Notes: generated from the letters alone by a model not told the origin. A stretch of 64,000 bases of DNA from Mesorhizobium sp. M2A.F.Ca.ET.046.03.2.1 (GCF_003952425.1 NZ_CP034449.1:868001-932000), one strand, 5' to 3'; shown: positions 1 to 9,621, numbered from the stretch's first letter. Translations and numbers: made by a program.

Positions 1-2196
1 GTCGCCAACGCGATTGCCGCCTGGCTGATGCTGAAATTCCTGCCGACCAATCCCTTCCGCGATTTCGTCTCGATCCTGTTCCGCGCCTTCCTGCGGCTGG
101 AGGTCGAGGGGCTGGACAATCTCAAGGCGGCCGGCAAGGCGCCGATCCTGGCGCTCAACCATGTCAGCTTCCTCGACGGTCCGCTGGCGCTGACGCTGAC
201 CGACGAGGAGCCGGTCTTCGCCATCGACTACACGATCGCCCAGGCCTGGTGGATGAAGCCCTTCATGAAGCTCGCCCGCGCGCTGCCGCTCAATCCGGCG
301 AAGCCGATGTCGACCCGCACGCTGATCAAGATCGTGCAGGGCGGCGATCCGCTGGTCATCTTCCCGGAGGGCCGCATCACCGTCACCGGCGGCCTGATGA
401 AGGTCTATGACGGCGCCGCCATGGTCGCCGACAAGACCGGCTCGATGGTGGTGCCGGTGCGCATCGAGGGCCTGGAGAAGAGCTACTTCTCGCGGCTGAC
501 CTCGCAGCATGTGCGGCATCGCCTGTTCCCGAAGGTCAAGGTGACCATCCTGGAGCCGGTGAAGCTCGAAGTCCCCCAGGAGTTGAAGGGGCGCCAGCGC
601 CGGGCCGCGGCTGGCTCCGCGCTCTACCAGGTGATGTCGGACCTCGTCTTCCGCACCCAGAATATCGACAAGACAGTGCTTCAGAAGATCATCGAGACGG
701 CCCATGAGCGCGGCATGAAGGAACTCGCCGTGCAGGATCCGGTCACCGGCTCGCTGAGCTACGGCAAGCTGCTCACCGCCGCCGCGGTGCTCGGCGAGAA
801 GTTCGAGCATCTCTATGCGGGACAAGAGACGCTGGGCATCATGCTGCCCAACGCCAACGGCTCATGCGCGACGCTGCTCGGCGTCATGTCGGCCGGCAAG
901 GTGCCGGCGATGATCAACTTCACCGCGGGTGCGGCCAACATCCTATCGGCCTGCAAGGCGGCCGAGGTGAAGACCGTGCTCACCTCCCGTGCCTTCGTCG
1001 AGCAGGCCAAGCTCGGGCCAGTGATAGAGGAGATCGGCCGCTCGGTCGACATCGTCTGGCTCGACGACCTGCGCGCCACGATCGGCCTGAAGGACAAGCT
1101 GCTCGGCCTGTTGCGCAAGACGACGCCGCGGGTGGCGCGCAAGGCGGACGATCCGGCCGCGATCCTGTTCACCTCGGGCTCGGAGGGCACGCCAAAGGGC
1201 GTGGTGCTGACCCACCGCAACATCCTGGCCAACGCCGCCCAGGCGGCCTCGCGCATCGACTTCCACTCGGGCGACAAAGTGTTCAACGTGCTGCCGATCT
1301 TCCATTCCTTCGGCATGACGGCGGGAACGGTGCTGCCCTTGATCTCGGGCGTGCCGGTCTATTTCTACCCCTCGCCGCTGCACTACCGCATCGTGCCGGA
1401 ACTGATCTACGGGTCGAACGCGACGATCATCTTCGGCACCGATACGTTCCTCGCCGGCTATGCGCGCACCGCGCACCCCTACGATTTCCGCTCGGTGCGC
1501 TATTGCTTCGCCGGCGCCGAGCCGGTCAAGGCCGCGACGCGCACCACCTATATGGAGAAGTTCGGCCTGCGCATTCTCGAGGGCTACGGCGTGACGGAAG
1601 CAGCCCCGGTGATCGCCATCAACACGCCGATGTACAACAAGTCGGGCAGCGTCGGAAAAATCATGCCCGGCATGGAGTATCGCCTGGACCCGGTGCCCGG
1701 CGTCGACGAGGGCGGCCGGCTCTTCGTGCGCGGCCCGAACGTCATGGCCGGCTATCTGCGCGCCGAAAACCCCGGCGTGATCGAGCCGGTGAAGGACGGC
1801 TGGCACGACACCGGCGATGTCGTCACCGTCGACGACGCGGGCTTCATCTCGATCCGCGGCCGCGCCAAGCGCTTCGCCAAGATCGGCGGCGAGATGATCT
1901 CGCTGGCCGCGGTCGAGGCGCTGGCCGGCGAGCTCTGGAAAGGTTCGCCGGCGGCCGTCGCGACGGTGCCGGACGCGCGCAAGGGCGAGAAGCTCATCCT
2001 GATCACGGAAGCTTCCGGCGCGACCCGCGCGGACTTCCTCGCCTTTGCCAAGGCGCACGGCGCCATGGACCTGATGGTGCCGGCCGAGGTGCGCGTCGTG
2101 CCGAAAGTGCCGGTGCTCGGTTCCGGCAAGCTCGACTTCGCCGGCGTGACCCGGATGGTGCGCGGCGAGGAAGAGCTGAAGGTCAAGGCTGCTTGA
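1..2196 (+). CDS. aas: Acyltransferase / acyl-ACP (acyl-CoA) synthetase fusion, 5' end outside window
   Basis: The frame is open from base 1, so the gene starts upstream of the window. The first visible residues (VANAIAAWLMLKFLP) look like the end of a last membrane helix, which fits the three-part form with an N-terminal MFS-like transporter domain. Next comes a PlsC-type acyltransferase with NHVSFLD (the H-x4-D motif, about visible residue 53) and FPEGR (about 121). An AMP-forming synthetase follows, with FTSGSEGTPKG (about 390), GYGVTEAAP, a GWHDTGD motif and a near-terminal Lys in GSGKLDF. The family re-acylates lysophospholipids at the inner membrane using acyl groups it activates itself. 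No partner gene lies beside it here. Confidence 0.85.
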   Translation, partial: VANAIAAWLMLKFLPTNPFRDFVSILFRAFLRLEVEGLDNLKAAGKAPILALNHVSFLDGPLALTLTDEEPVFAIDYTIAQAWWMKPFMKLARALPLNPAKPMSTRTLIKIVQGGDPLVIFPEGRITVTGGLMKVYDGAAMVADKTGSMVVPVRIEGLEKSYFSRLTSQHVRHRLFPKVKVTILEPVKLEVPQELKGRQRRAAAGSALYQVMSDLVFRTQNIDKTVLQKIIETAHERGMKELAVQDPVTGSLSYGKLLTAAAVLGEKFEHLYAGQETLGIMLPNANGSCATLLGVMSAGKVPAMINFTAGAANILSACKAAEVKTVLTSRAFVEQAKLGPVIEEIGRSVDIVWLDDLRATIGLKDKLLGLLRKTTPRVARKADDPAAILFTSGSEGTPKGVVLTHRNILANAAQAASRIDFHSGDKVFNVLPIFHSFGMTAGTVLPLISGVPVYFYPSPLHYRIVPELIYGSNATIIFGTDTFLAGYARTAHPYDFRSVRYCFAGAEPVKAATRTTYMEKFGLRILEGYGVTEAAPVIAINTPMYNKSGSVGKIMPGMEYRLDPVPGVDEGGRLFVRGPNVMAGYLRAENPGVIEPVKDGWHDTGDVVTVDDAGFISIRGRAKRFAKIGGEMISLAAVEALAGELWKGSPAAVATVPDARKGEKLILITEASGATRADFLAFAKAHGAMDLMVPAEVRVVPKVPVLGSGKLDFAGVTRMVRGEEELKVKAA

Positions 2197-2210
2197 CCTC
2201 AAGGGCTGGA

Positions 2211-2236
2211 GCAGGCCGGCGTTCAGGCCGGCCTGC
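2211..2236. terminator. Perfect 10-bp stem-loop in convergent gap
   Basis: GCAGGCCGGC and GCCGGCCTGC pair perfectly around a 6-nt loop, 15 nt after the acyltransferase/synthetase stop and before the convergent SDR stop. There is no T tract on either side. It may be a structured end for both transcripts rather than a classical intrinsic terminator. Confidence 0.5.
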
Positions 2237-2276
2237 CCGTCATTCACTGACAACCGGCATCTTGGCAGACGAACGT

Positions 2277-3002
2277 CTACATATTTGCTGCCGTCGGGCG
2301 CACGATCACTTCGTTGACGTCGACGCCGTCGGGCTGTTCGAGGGCGAAGCGGATCGCGCGGGCGATGGCGTCCGGCGTCAGTGATTTCTGCCGCCACTCC
2401 TTCAAAGCCGCGGCCACCTGGGGATCGCTGATGTCGTCGCCCAGTTCGGTCGCGGTCACGCCGGGCGAGATGATCGTGGCGCGGATATCGTCATGCTCCT
2501 GGCGCAGGCCTTCGGTGATCGCCCATACCGCATATTTGGTGCCGCAGTAGACCGCTGCGGTGGGCAGCACGAGATGCGCGCCGACGGACGCCACGTTGAC
2601 TACGTGCCCGTTCTTCTGCGCGACGAAGCGCGGCAGCACCGACGCGATCCCGTTCAGCACGCCGAAGATGTTGACGTTGATCATGCGCGCCCACTCATCG
2701 CGCTTCAGCGCGGCAAGCGGCGACAGCGGCATAACGCCGGCATTGTTGACCAGCGCATCGATCCGTCCAAATTCGGCGTGCGCGGCATCGGCGAACGCAT
2801 CGAAGCTCTCGGCCTTCGCTACGTCGAGCTCGCGCCAGGCGACGCGTTCACCGATTTCCTCGGCCAGCGCCTTCAGACGCGCGCCGCGTCGGGCGCCGAT
2901 AAACAGCCTGGCGCCCGCCGAGGCGAGCTCGCGAACCGTGGCTTCGCCGATGCCGCTCGAGGCGCCGGTGATCAATACAACCTTGTCTTTCAGTCCCGTC
3001 AT
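2277..3002 (-). CDS. SDR-family NAD(P)-dependent oxidoreductase
   Basis: The 241-residue protein has the classical short-chain dehydrogenase set: TGASSGIG for the cofactor near the N-terminus, NNAG, and a YCGTK catalytic Tyr-x3-Lys. The ATG at 3002 puts the Rossmann strand directly at the N-terminus; an open frame continues upstream but has no family sequence. It is transcribed away from an AraC-family gene starting at 3152, and the 149-nt gap must hold both promoters, so that regulator probably controls it. The substrate cannot be read from the sequence. Confidence 0.85.
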   Translation of the reverse strand: MTGLKDKVVLITGASSGIGEATVRELASAGARLFIGARRGARLKALAEEIGERVAWRELDVAKAESFDAFADAAHAEFGRIDALVNNAGVMPLSPLAALKRDEWARMINVNIFGVLNGIASVLPRFVAQKNGHVVNVASVGAHLVLPTAAVYCGTKYAVWAITEGLRQEHDDIRATIISPGVTATELGDDISDPQVAAALKEWRQKSLTPDAIARAIRFALEQPDGVDVNEVIVRPTAANM

Positions 3003-3151
3003 GATCGTTTCCTTTTCGCTTGCGGTGACGGGTCGAAAAATGGTGGCGCGAAGGCGGAGAGCGGTAGCGTGATCGTCCAAAGAGTTTGCACGATCCTCCA
3101 AATAAGCCGACCAAGCCTTGCAACATTGCGCGCGATGCAGATTTATGCGGC

Positions 3152-4048
3152 ATGAACAAAATTGCCGACCTGGCTCAGCTGATCTCGCGGTTCGCACCGG
3201 TTTCCGACATGTCCGGCACCGCTGTGCCCCGGCTGTCGCTCATTCGCGCCGACCATCCCAGCGCGCCGGTGCCGGCCGTCTATGAAGCTTCGCTTTGCAT
3301 AATCGCCCAAGGGTCGAAGCGCGTCTCGCTGGCCGGCCAGAGCGTGGTCTATGATGCATCGAGCTATCTTCTTGTTTCGGTCGACCTGCCTCTGGTCGGC
3401 CATGTTCTCGAGGCCAGTCCGGCCGCGCCATATCTTTGCTGCAAGATCGACTTCGACCCCGCGGCACTTGCCGACCTGCTTGTGACCGAGCAGCGGGTTT
3501 CTTCCGAGAAGGACTTGCCCGTGCTTGCCGTCTATCCAAGCGATCCTGACCTGATCGATGCCGCATGCCGATTGGTGAAGCTGCTCGATCGCCCCGAAAC
3601 CATCGATGTCCTGGCCCCGCTCGTGGAGCGCGAAATCCTCTACCGTCTGCTCACCGGTCCGCACGGCGCAACGCTTCGCCAAATGGGAACCGTCGACAGC
3701 CACCTGAACCAGGTGAGCCGCGCCATCGCCACGATACGCACCGGCTTCCACACGCAGTTGCGGATCGACGAGATTGCCGCCGCCTCAGGCATGAGCGCGT
3801 CGTCGCTTCACGCCCACTTCAAGGCGATCACACGTATGACCCCGCTCGAGTATCAAAAGCAGCTACGCCTGCAGGAAGCGCGAAGGCTGATGCTGGCCGA
3901 CGGGGCCAACGCCGGCACCGCCGGTTTCGCGGTCGGCTACGACAGCCCGTCCCAGTTCAGTCGCGAATATCGGCGCCTGTTCGGCGCCCCGCCCCGTCAG
4001 GACATCGAGCGCCTTCAGGCTATACCCGGCTCGGCCGCGGCCTATTAA
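3152..4048 (+). CDS. AraC-family transcriptional regulator
   Basis: The protein has 298 residues. The N-terminal two thirds resemble the cupin-like AraC_N ligand-binding domain, with SLCIIAQGSKRV and a DLPLVGHV segment. The C-terminus has two helix-turn-helix motifs (IDEIAAASGMSASSLHAHFK; AGFAVGYDSPSQFSREYRRL). The ATG at 3152 (MNKIADLA) is preferred because the 22 residues upstream of it do not look like protein. It diverges from the SDR gene, a common arrangement where an AraC regulator activates the neighbouring oxidoreductase. Confidence 0.87.
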   Translation: MNKIADLAQLISRFAPVSDMSGTAVPRLSLIRADHPSAPVPAVYEASLCIIAQGSKRVSLAGQSVVYDASSYLLVSVDLPLVGHVLEASPAAPYLCCKIDFDPAALADLLVTEQRVSSEKDLPVLAVYPSDPDLIDAACRLVKLLDRPETIDVLAPLVEREILYRLLTGPHGATLRQMGTVDSHLNQVSRAIATIRTGFHTQLRIDEIAAASGMSASSLHAHFKAITRMTPLEYQKQLRLQEARRLMLADGANAGTAGFAVGYDSPSQFSREYRRLFGAPPRQDIERLQAIPGSAAAY

Positions 4049-4094
4049 CCCTTTTGCTGAGCGGGGCCGCAGCCTGCAAACAGGTAAGCGCGCC

Positions 4095-4180
4095 TCAAAC
4101 CACGACCACCACCTTGCCGAACTGTTCGGGACAGGACGGCTGGCGGGCAGCAAGTAGGAACTGCTCCCCAGTCCGCGCCT
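4095..4180 (-). pseudogene. 3' remnant of a zinc/quinone-type oxidoreductase gene
   Basis: Read leftward, the stretch ends in CPEQFGKVVVVV followed by a TGA at 4097-4095. This closely resembles the last residues of the MDR oxidoreductase at 7631-8617 (EQFGKIVVTV). No start and no upstream homologous sequence remain, because the GGDEF-EAL gene lies beyond. I read it as a vestigial gene end; the 5' limit is approximate. Confidence 0.45.
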
Positions 4181-4232
4181 CAGACTCGATCTCGGAAATG
4201 CCTTTACCTGCAGTTTCGATTCGAATGCCGTA

Positions 4233-6299
4233 TCATGCCGACTTCAGCACCGTGAACGGGCGCTTCCGCACCTGCTGCTTTGCCTGGAAGCTTGCGGCGG
4301 GCATCGGGCGGCCGACGTGGTAGCCCTGGACCTTGTCGATGCCGAATTCGCGCATCAGGGCCATTTGCTCGTCGGTCTCCACGCCTTCGACCAGGATCTT
4401 GTGGCCGCGGTTGCGGACCAGCGCGATGATGTCCTGGAGCATGGCCATGCCCTTGGGCGTGCCGCAGTCATGCAGGAACGAGCGGTCGATCTTGACCGTG
4501 TCGAAATCGATCAGGCGCAGCCATGACAGGCCGGCGAAGCCCGTGCCGAAATCGTCGAGCCAGATCTTGATGCCCAGGAGCTTCAGGTCGCTGATGCAGC
4601 GCAGGATGTCGGAGTCCATCTCCAACTCGCGCCCCTCGGTGATCTCGAAGGCAAGCCTGCTGCCGGCCACGCCGGTTTCGCCGAGGATGCCGGCGACGGA
4701 CGTCGCGAAGCCGGGCGTCTTGAGCTGGATCGGCGACACGTTGACACTGACCACGCGGACGTCGTCATGCGCAAGGACGTCGGTGCACACCGTCCTTATC
4801 GCCCAGCGGCCGAGCTCCAGGATGGCGCCGGTGCGTTCGGCCACCGGAATGAACAGGCTCGGCGGAACCAGTATGCCGTCGAGCATCTTGAGGCGCATCA
4901 GCGCCTCGACGGCCTCGACCCGGCCCGAGGCTATTTCCTGGATCGGCTGATAGACCAGGGAGACGAGATTCCTGTCGATTGCGATCTTGAGCAAGGCCGC
5001 GATGTTCTCACTCTCGTCGCTGCTCTGCGGATCGGTCGGGTCGAACAGGCGCGCGCAATTGCGGCCGCCGGCTTTCGCCAGGTACAGCGCGCGATCGGCC
5101 TCGTGGATGATCTTCTCCAACTTGGCGCCGGCCTGCGTCCTGGTGAAGGCGGCGCCGACGCTCACCGTCACGATCGAGGTGCCGTCGCGCCGCAGCTCGT
5201 GCGTCAGCGCCAGATCCTCCACCGTGCGGCAAATGGCTTCCGAGAGATCGGCGACCTGTTGCTTGTCGTTCATGCGGGCGAGCACGATGAATTCCTCGCC
5301 GCCATAGCGCCCGATCGAGCCGTTGTGTCGCGTGACCAGCTCGCCCAGCGCGTTGGCGACATGGATCAGGCAACGGTCGCCCTCCTGGTGGCCATAGCAG
5401 TCGTTGAACTTCTTGAAGAAATCCACGTCGATGAGGATCGCCGCGAAACGGTTGCCGAGCTTTTGCCAGTCGCTCCAGTATTCGCGCAGCTTCTCGTCGA
5501 TCGCGCGGCGGTTCTCCAGGCCCGTCAGCGGATCCGTCCGCGATAGTCTCAGCAAGGCCTTGCCGCGCTCCGTCGCCTCCTTGTGCTGGATCTTGGCTTC
5601 GAGCGCGTTGAGGAAGACGTTGTAGCGCTCCTCGTTCAGCTTCCAGTTCACATAGGAGGTGAAAGTGAAGCACGAGACGTAGAAGGTTCCGAACACCATT
5701 TTGTACGTCAGCGAAGCAGGCACAAAATAATTCACCACGTACAGAATGCACAGGATTATGGTCGACGTGATGATCGAAACCTTGAAGCTGAATGTGAAAA
5801 AGAGGTTGGCGCTCATCATGAAGATCGTGCCGAACACCATGTAGTAGGCGACGGTTTCCCGGTCGGCTCCCCAGGATGTAGGCCACAGCCAGCCGATATA
5901 GCCAAAGATGATTGCGGCCGCGCAGGTCAAGTCGAGCCATTGCGTGGCAACGCCGCGGCGAAGCTGGCCCTCCAGCGTCAGCAGCGCGGTCAGGCCGACG
6001 GCGAAGCGCGCCGTGATCGTGTAGAGCGCCACATCCGGTATCAGCAGCAGATCCGTCGCCGAGAACAGCACATAGATGGCGACGGCCATCCAAAGCCCGG
6101 GCCTGGCTTCCCGCCGCCGCTTCGCCTGCGATTCCTCGCGATAAAGGACGCGCAGCTCGTTCGGCCCCGGGCCGGGACGCGGCTCGTAGGGCTCGACATG
6201 CGCCATATCGGCCAATCTGGACGCGACGCGTTCGTCCGCAATGACCCCCTGCTCAAAGGGTTTTTGCCTTTCGAACTCTTTTCTCGCTCCTGCCCCCAC
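4233..6299 (-). CDS. Membrane GGDEF-EAL protein (c-di-GMP turnover)
   Basis: The protein has 688 residues. About six hydrophobic segments lie between residues 67 and 215, forming an integral membrane sensory region. A GGDEF domain follows with GGEEF at 333-337, the active-type signature. The inhibitory I-site is absent (RHNG at 324-327 instead of RxxD). The C-terminal EAL domain keeps EAL at 465-467, N520, the FEITE segment, DDFGTG at 582-587, K603, E638 and Q658, so it looks catalytically complete. The start is a GTG at 6299 with AGGAG nine bases upstream; an ATG at 6206 is possible but lacks a clear ribosome-binding site. It could both make and degrade c-di-GMP. Confidence 0.9.
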   Translation of the reverse strand: MGAGARKEFERQKPFEQGVIADERVASRLADMAHVEPYEPRPGPGPNELRVLYREESQAKRRREARPGLWMAVAIYVLFSATDLLLIPDVALYTITARFAVGLTALLTLEGQLRRGVATQWLDLTCAAAIIFGYIGWLWPTSWGADRETVAYYMVFGTIFMMSANLFFTFSFKVSIITSTIILCILYVVNYFVPASLTYKMVFGTFYVSCFTFTSYVNWKLNEERYNVFLNALEAKIQHKEATERGKALLRLSRTDPLTGLENRRAIDEKLREYWSDWQKLGNRFAAILIDVDFFKKFNDCYGHQEGDRCLIHVANALGELVTRHNGSIGRYGGEEFIVLARMNDKQQVADLSEAICRTVEDLALTHELRRDGTSIVTVSVGAAFTRTQAGAKLEKIIHEADRALYLAKAGGRNCARLFDPTDPQSSDESENIAALLKIAIDRNLVSLVYQPIQEIASGRVEAVEALMRLKMLDGILVPPSLFIPVAERTGAILELGRWAIRTVCTDVLAHDDVRVVSVNVSPIQLKTPGFATSVAGILGETGVAGSRLAFEITEGRELEMDSDILRCISDLKLLGIKIWLDDFGTGFAGLSWLRLIDFDTVKIDRSFLHDCGTPKGMAMLQDIIALVRNRGHKILVEGVETDEQMALMREFGIDKVQGYHVGRPMPAASFQAKQQVRKRPFTVLKSA

Positions 6300-6521
6300 G
6301 CGGGCCCGCTCCTAGGGAAACAACGGTTTGCCGAGCAATAAAATGCCACGGCGGGAGACAAGTTTGCGTTAACTCGAACCCGAATTCCGACCCGCAAAAT
6401 ATCTAATGAAGCGAGATGGTTAGCGGGAAATTAATCATATCATTAAAATGCTAACGACCACCGTTGGCAAATCCGACATTCTACGCAATAAGTTAAATGA
6501 CTGTTAACCACGGAGTATCCA

Positions 6522-7556
6522 GTGCAGACCGTTTTTGATGGCAAAAGCCTGATTACTGCCAAGACAATTGCGGCCGGTCTGCATCGAGGGAAGCCTGAGC
6601 GCCACGGCGAGGCGTTCGAAGCGGCGCGCGCGGAGCTGGCGCTCATCCTGTTGACGACGCAGCAGCAGATCGAGCTGCGGAAGGATCCCGCCGAGATCGT
6701 TCGCCGGCTGCTGTCAGTGCTCAATGCACTGCGTTCCAGGGTCCATCCCGATGTCTGGCAGGCCTTGATACCGGTGGCGCAGAACCATGCGATCCTGCAA
6801 TATTTCCTCCAGGATCCGCTTACGCACTGGTCCTTCACCAAGCCCAGAGGCTATTCCGGCGACGCGCAGCTGCTCGACTACATCTACTGCGACCCGCATG
6901 TGGCCGAGGACGTGGCAAACGCCTCGGAGATCGGCAAAGCGCTCTACAGCCACACCCAGAACGTACCATCATGCGTCGCGGCCCGGGAACGGCGCGACCT
7001 GTTGACCCGCTATGTCGACGAGACCGCCGCAATGAACGCCCCGGACACCGAGGTGCTGGCGATCGCGGCCGGCCATCTGCGCGAGGCCAACCGCTCGACC
7101 GCGCTTGCCGAGGGCAGGCTGAAGCGGTGGGTCGCGCTCGACCAGGATCCGCAGAGCGTCGGTCTGATCGCGCGCGATTTCCAGGGCACCGCGATCGAGG
7201 CCGTGGACGGCTCGGTGCGAACCGTGCTCACCAGAGGACACAAGCTCGGCAAGTTCGACCTGATCTATGCTTCGGGCCTTTACGACTATCTTCAGCACAA
7301 CGTCGCGGTTAAGCTGACGAAGACGTGCCTGCAGATGCTGAAGCCGAACGGCAGGTTCCTGTTCGCCAACTATGCCGAAGGCACTCCCGACGCCGGCTAT
7401 CGCGAGACATTCATGGACTGGGTGCTGCTACTGCGCTCGGAAGCCGACATGTGGAACATCATCAATGCCAGCGTCGACCGCAACACCGTCGACGCGCAGG
7501 TGTTCTATGGCGAGAACCGCAACGTGCTCTACGCGGTTATCGAAAAGCGCGGCTAG
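6522..7556 (+). CDS. Class I SAM-dependent methyltransferase-like protein
   Basis: The protein has 344 residues, with a GTG start at 6522 after CGGAG spaced six bases away. The N-terminal part carries RGYSGDA and a CVAARERR segment. The C-terminal half reads as a Rossmann methyltransferase: LAIAAGHLREA in the SAM-loop position, VALDQDPQ as the acidic strand, and FDLIYASGLYDYL as motif IV. The layout resembles large methyltransferases of the 3-hydroxy-fatty-acid methyl ester (PhcB) type, but that assignment is tentative. It diverges from the GGDEF-EAL gene across a 222-nt AT-rich gap, so signalling and methyl transfer could be co-regulated. Confidence 0.65.
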   Translation: MQTVFDGKSLITAKTIAAGLHRGKPERHGEAFEAARAELALILLTTQQQIELRKDPAEIVRRLLSVLNALRSRVHPDVWQALIPVAQNHAILQYFLQDPLTHWSFTKPRGYSGDAQLLDYIYCDPHVAEDVANASEIGKALYSHTQNVPSCVAARERRDLLTRYVDETAAMNAPDTEVLAIAAGHLREANRSTALAEGRLKRWVALDQDPQSVGLIARDFQGTAIEAVDGSVRTVLTRGHKLGKFDLIYASGLYDYLQHNVAVKLTKTCLQMLKPNGRFLFANYAEGTPDAGYRETFMDWVLLLRSEADMWNIINASVDRNTVDAQVFYGENRNVLYAVIEKRG

Positions 7557-7630
7557 CGACGGTCTCCGTAATTCGAGCGGCATGATCGATCGGGCGCGCC
7601 GCTCGATCGGGCGCCGATCCTTTCAGGCCC

Positions 7631-8617
7631 TCACACAGTCACGACGATCTTGCCGAACTGTTCGCCCGCCTCGAGAAAGCGGTGCGCCTCGGCGATCGCC
7701 TCGAACGGAAACGTCCTGGCGATGATCGGCCTCAGCGCGCCCGATGCGAGGCCATCGAGGATGAAGCGCTTGGCTGTTTCCAGCCGGCCGGGATCGCCGG
7801 TGATCTCGTGGACAAGGTAGCCGCGCAGGGTCAACGTCTTCGCCAGGACCTCGAACAGCGGGAACGGCGTCGGCTCAGGGCTGAGGCCGCCATATTCGAT
7901 GAGAATGCCGCCGTGCGCCATCGCGGCCGCAAGAGGCGGGAAGATCGGGCCGCCGACCGGGTCGAGCACGACCCGCACGCCTTGCGGCGCGATCGCTCTC
8001 AGCCGCGCCTCGAGATCGTCCTCAGCCAACGCCACCACATGCGCGGCGCCGGCATCGAGCAAAGCCGCCTTCTTGGTCGATGTCCGAGTGACGGCGATCG
8101 GCACGGCGCCAATTCCATTGGCGATCTGGATGGCGGCGAGCCCGACGCTGCTCGAAGCGGCGGTGATGACGACGGGCTCGTCACGGCACAGATGGGCGAT
8201 ATCGATCAGCGCGCCATAAGCGGTGAGATATTGCATCCATGTCGCCGCGGCGGCCTCGAACGAAAGCGACGGCGGATGCTTGACGACGAACTCGGCCGGA
8301 AAGGTCACAAGCTCGCCATAGGCAGGCCAGCGCGCCATCGATCGCGGCGGGATGATGCTGACCGCATCGCCAGTCGCGAGGCCCTCCACATCGGCGCCGA
8401 CCGCCTCGACAATACCCGCCGCTTCGAGGCCGAGGCCTGACGGCAGCGACGGCGTTTCGATGTAAGTGCCGTTGCGCATCGAGGCTTCGGCGCGGTTCAG
8501 GCCCAATGCCCTGACGCGGATCCGCACCTCGCCAGGACCTGGCGACGGAACCTCTGTTTCCTCGATGCGAAGCACCTCGGGACCGCCGTGACTGTGAAAG
8601 CGAACAATCCTTGCCAT
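7631..8617 (-). CDS. MDR-family NAD(P)H-dependent oxidoreductase (quinone-reductase type)
   Basis: The protein has 328 residues. It has the medium-chain fold without a structural-zinc Cys cluster: the N-terminal GroES-like half contains GLNRAEASMRNG and PSGLGLEAAGIV, and the nucleotide-binding half contains ITAASSSVGLAAIQ. The ATG at 8617 begins MARIVRFHSHGGPEVL, a standard family start. It is divergent from the LysR gene at 8719, with about 100 nt between the starts, so that regulator is the likely controller. The lack of zinc ligands favours quinone or enone reduction over alcohol oxidation. Confidence 0.82.
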   Translation of the reverse strand: MARIVRFHSHGGPEVLRIEETEVPSPGPGEVRIRVRALGLNRAEASMRNGTYIETPSLPSGLGLEAAGIVEAVGADVEGLATGDAVSIIPPRSMARWPAYGELVTFPAEFVVKHPPSLSFEAAAATWMQYLTAYGALIDIAHLCRDEPVVITAASSSVGLAAIQIANGIGAVPIAVTRTSTKKAALLDAGAAHVVALAEDDLEARLRAIAPQGVRVVLDPVGGPIFPPLAAAMAHGGILIEYGGLSPEPTPFPLFEVLAKTLTLRGYLVHEITGDPGRLETAKRFILDGLASGALRPIIARTFPFEAIAEAHRFLEAGEQFGKIVVTV

Positions 8618-8718
8618 CCATGCAACTCCAAATCCAATCGATGGAATGGAACTATGCAAGGGCGTGGAGAGCCGATAAATCGCTGCTCAGGCAGAACAGT
8701 CGAAACGGCAGGTTTTCA

Positions 8719-9621
8719 ATGGATCGCCTCGAAAGCATGGAAGTGTTCGTGAAAGCCATCGACCTCGGCTCGTTCACGGCCGCCGCGGCGGCTCTTGACC
8801 TTTCGGGGCCGATGGTCGGCAAGCATGTCCGCTTCCTTGAGGAGCGGCTCGGCGCACGCCTCATCAACCGCACCACGCGCCGGCAGAGCCTGACCGATTT
8901 CGGGCGCGCCTATTATGAGCGCTGCAGGATCGTGCTGGCGGAAGCGCAGGCGGCCGATGCGCTGGCGGCCGACCAATTGTCCGAGCCGCGCGGAAAACTG
9001 CGGGTGACGATGCCGGCGCATTTCGGCCGGCACTGCGTCACGCCGATCCTGCTCGCGCTCGCGCGGCGCCATCCAACGCTGGAGCTGGACCTGTCGCTCA
9101 GCGACCGCTTCGCCGATCTCGTCGAGGACGGTTTCGACCTTGCGATCCGTACCGGCGCGCTGGATGATCGGGCTGGCATCATCGGGCGCCGAGTCGCGCG
9201 CCAGCGCATGGTCGTCTGCGCTTCGCCGTCCTACATCGAGACCTTCGGCAAGCCCACCGATCTTGAGGATATCGCCGCCCATCAGGCGATCGTCTACCGG
9301 CGGCTCGGCCATGTGTTGCAGCCATGGCTCTTCCCGCGCGATGACGGTTCCGTCGCAGAGTTCGCGCCGGTCGGTCGATTGCGTCTCGACGATCTCGATG
9401 CCATCGCCGACGCGGCGAGCGAAGGCATGGGGCTGGCCTGGCTGCCATACTGGCTGGTGCGTGAGCGTGTCGAAGCAGGCAAGCTCATCCGCGTGCTGCC
9501 TGACAAGCCGGACTATCTCTACGATTGCCACGCACTCTGGCTCCAGATGCCGCATCTGCCGTTGAAGGTGCGGCTGGCCATCGACGCGCTGGCGGCGGGA
9601 TTGCCGAAGCTGACGAGCTAA
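8719..9621 (+). CDS. LysR-family transcriptional regulator
   Basis: The protein has 300 residues. The winged helix-turn-helix starts at the N-terminus (MDRLESMEVFVKAID, then AAAALDLSGPMVGKHVRFLE), and a LysR substrate-binding domain follows from about residue 90 (GKLRVTMPAHFG). The ATG at 8719 is used because upstream in-frame sequence overlaps the divergent promoter. Its TAA stop forms the first three bases of the intergenic repeat at 9619. It probably regulates the divergent oxidoreductase. Confidence 0.9.
   Translation: MDRLESMEVFVKAIDLGSFTAAAAALDLSGPMVGKHVRFLEERLGARLINRTTRRQSLTDFGRAYYERCRIVLAEAQAADALAADQLSEPRGKLRVTMPAHFGRHCVTPILLALARRHPTLELDLSLSDRFADLVEDGFDLAIRTGALDDRAGIIGRRVARQRMVVCASPSYIETFGKPTDLEDIAAHQAIVYRRLGHVLQPWLFPRDDGSVAEFAPVGRLRLDDLDAIADAASEGMGLAWLPYWLVRERVEAGKLIRVLPDKPDYLYDCHALWLQMPHLPLKVRLAIDALAAGLPKLTS

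Noticed and set aside
943..2397. Long open frame on the minus strand opposite the acyltransferase/synthetase gene
   Set aside because: It is Arg/His/Asp-rich, overlaps a clear gene fully and has no recognisable motif. Such mirror frames are expected in high-GC DNA. The same applies to the long frames at 11559-12986, 29332-30786, 40321-42084 and 54142-55929.
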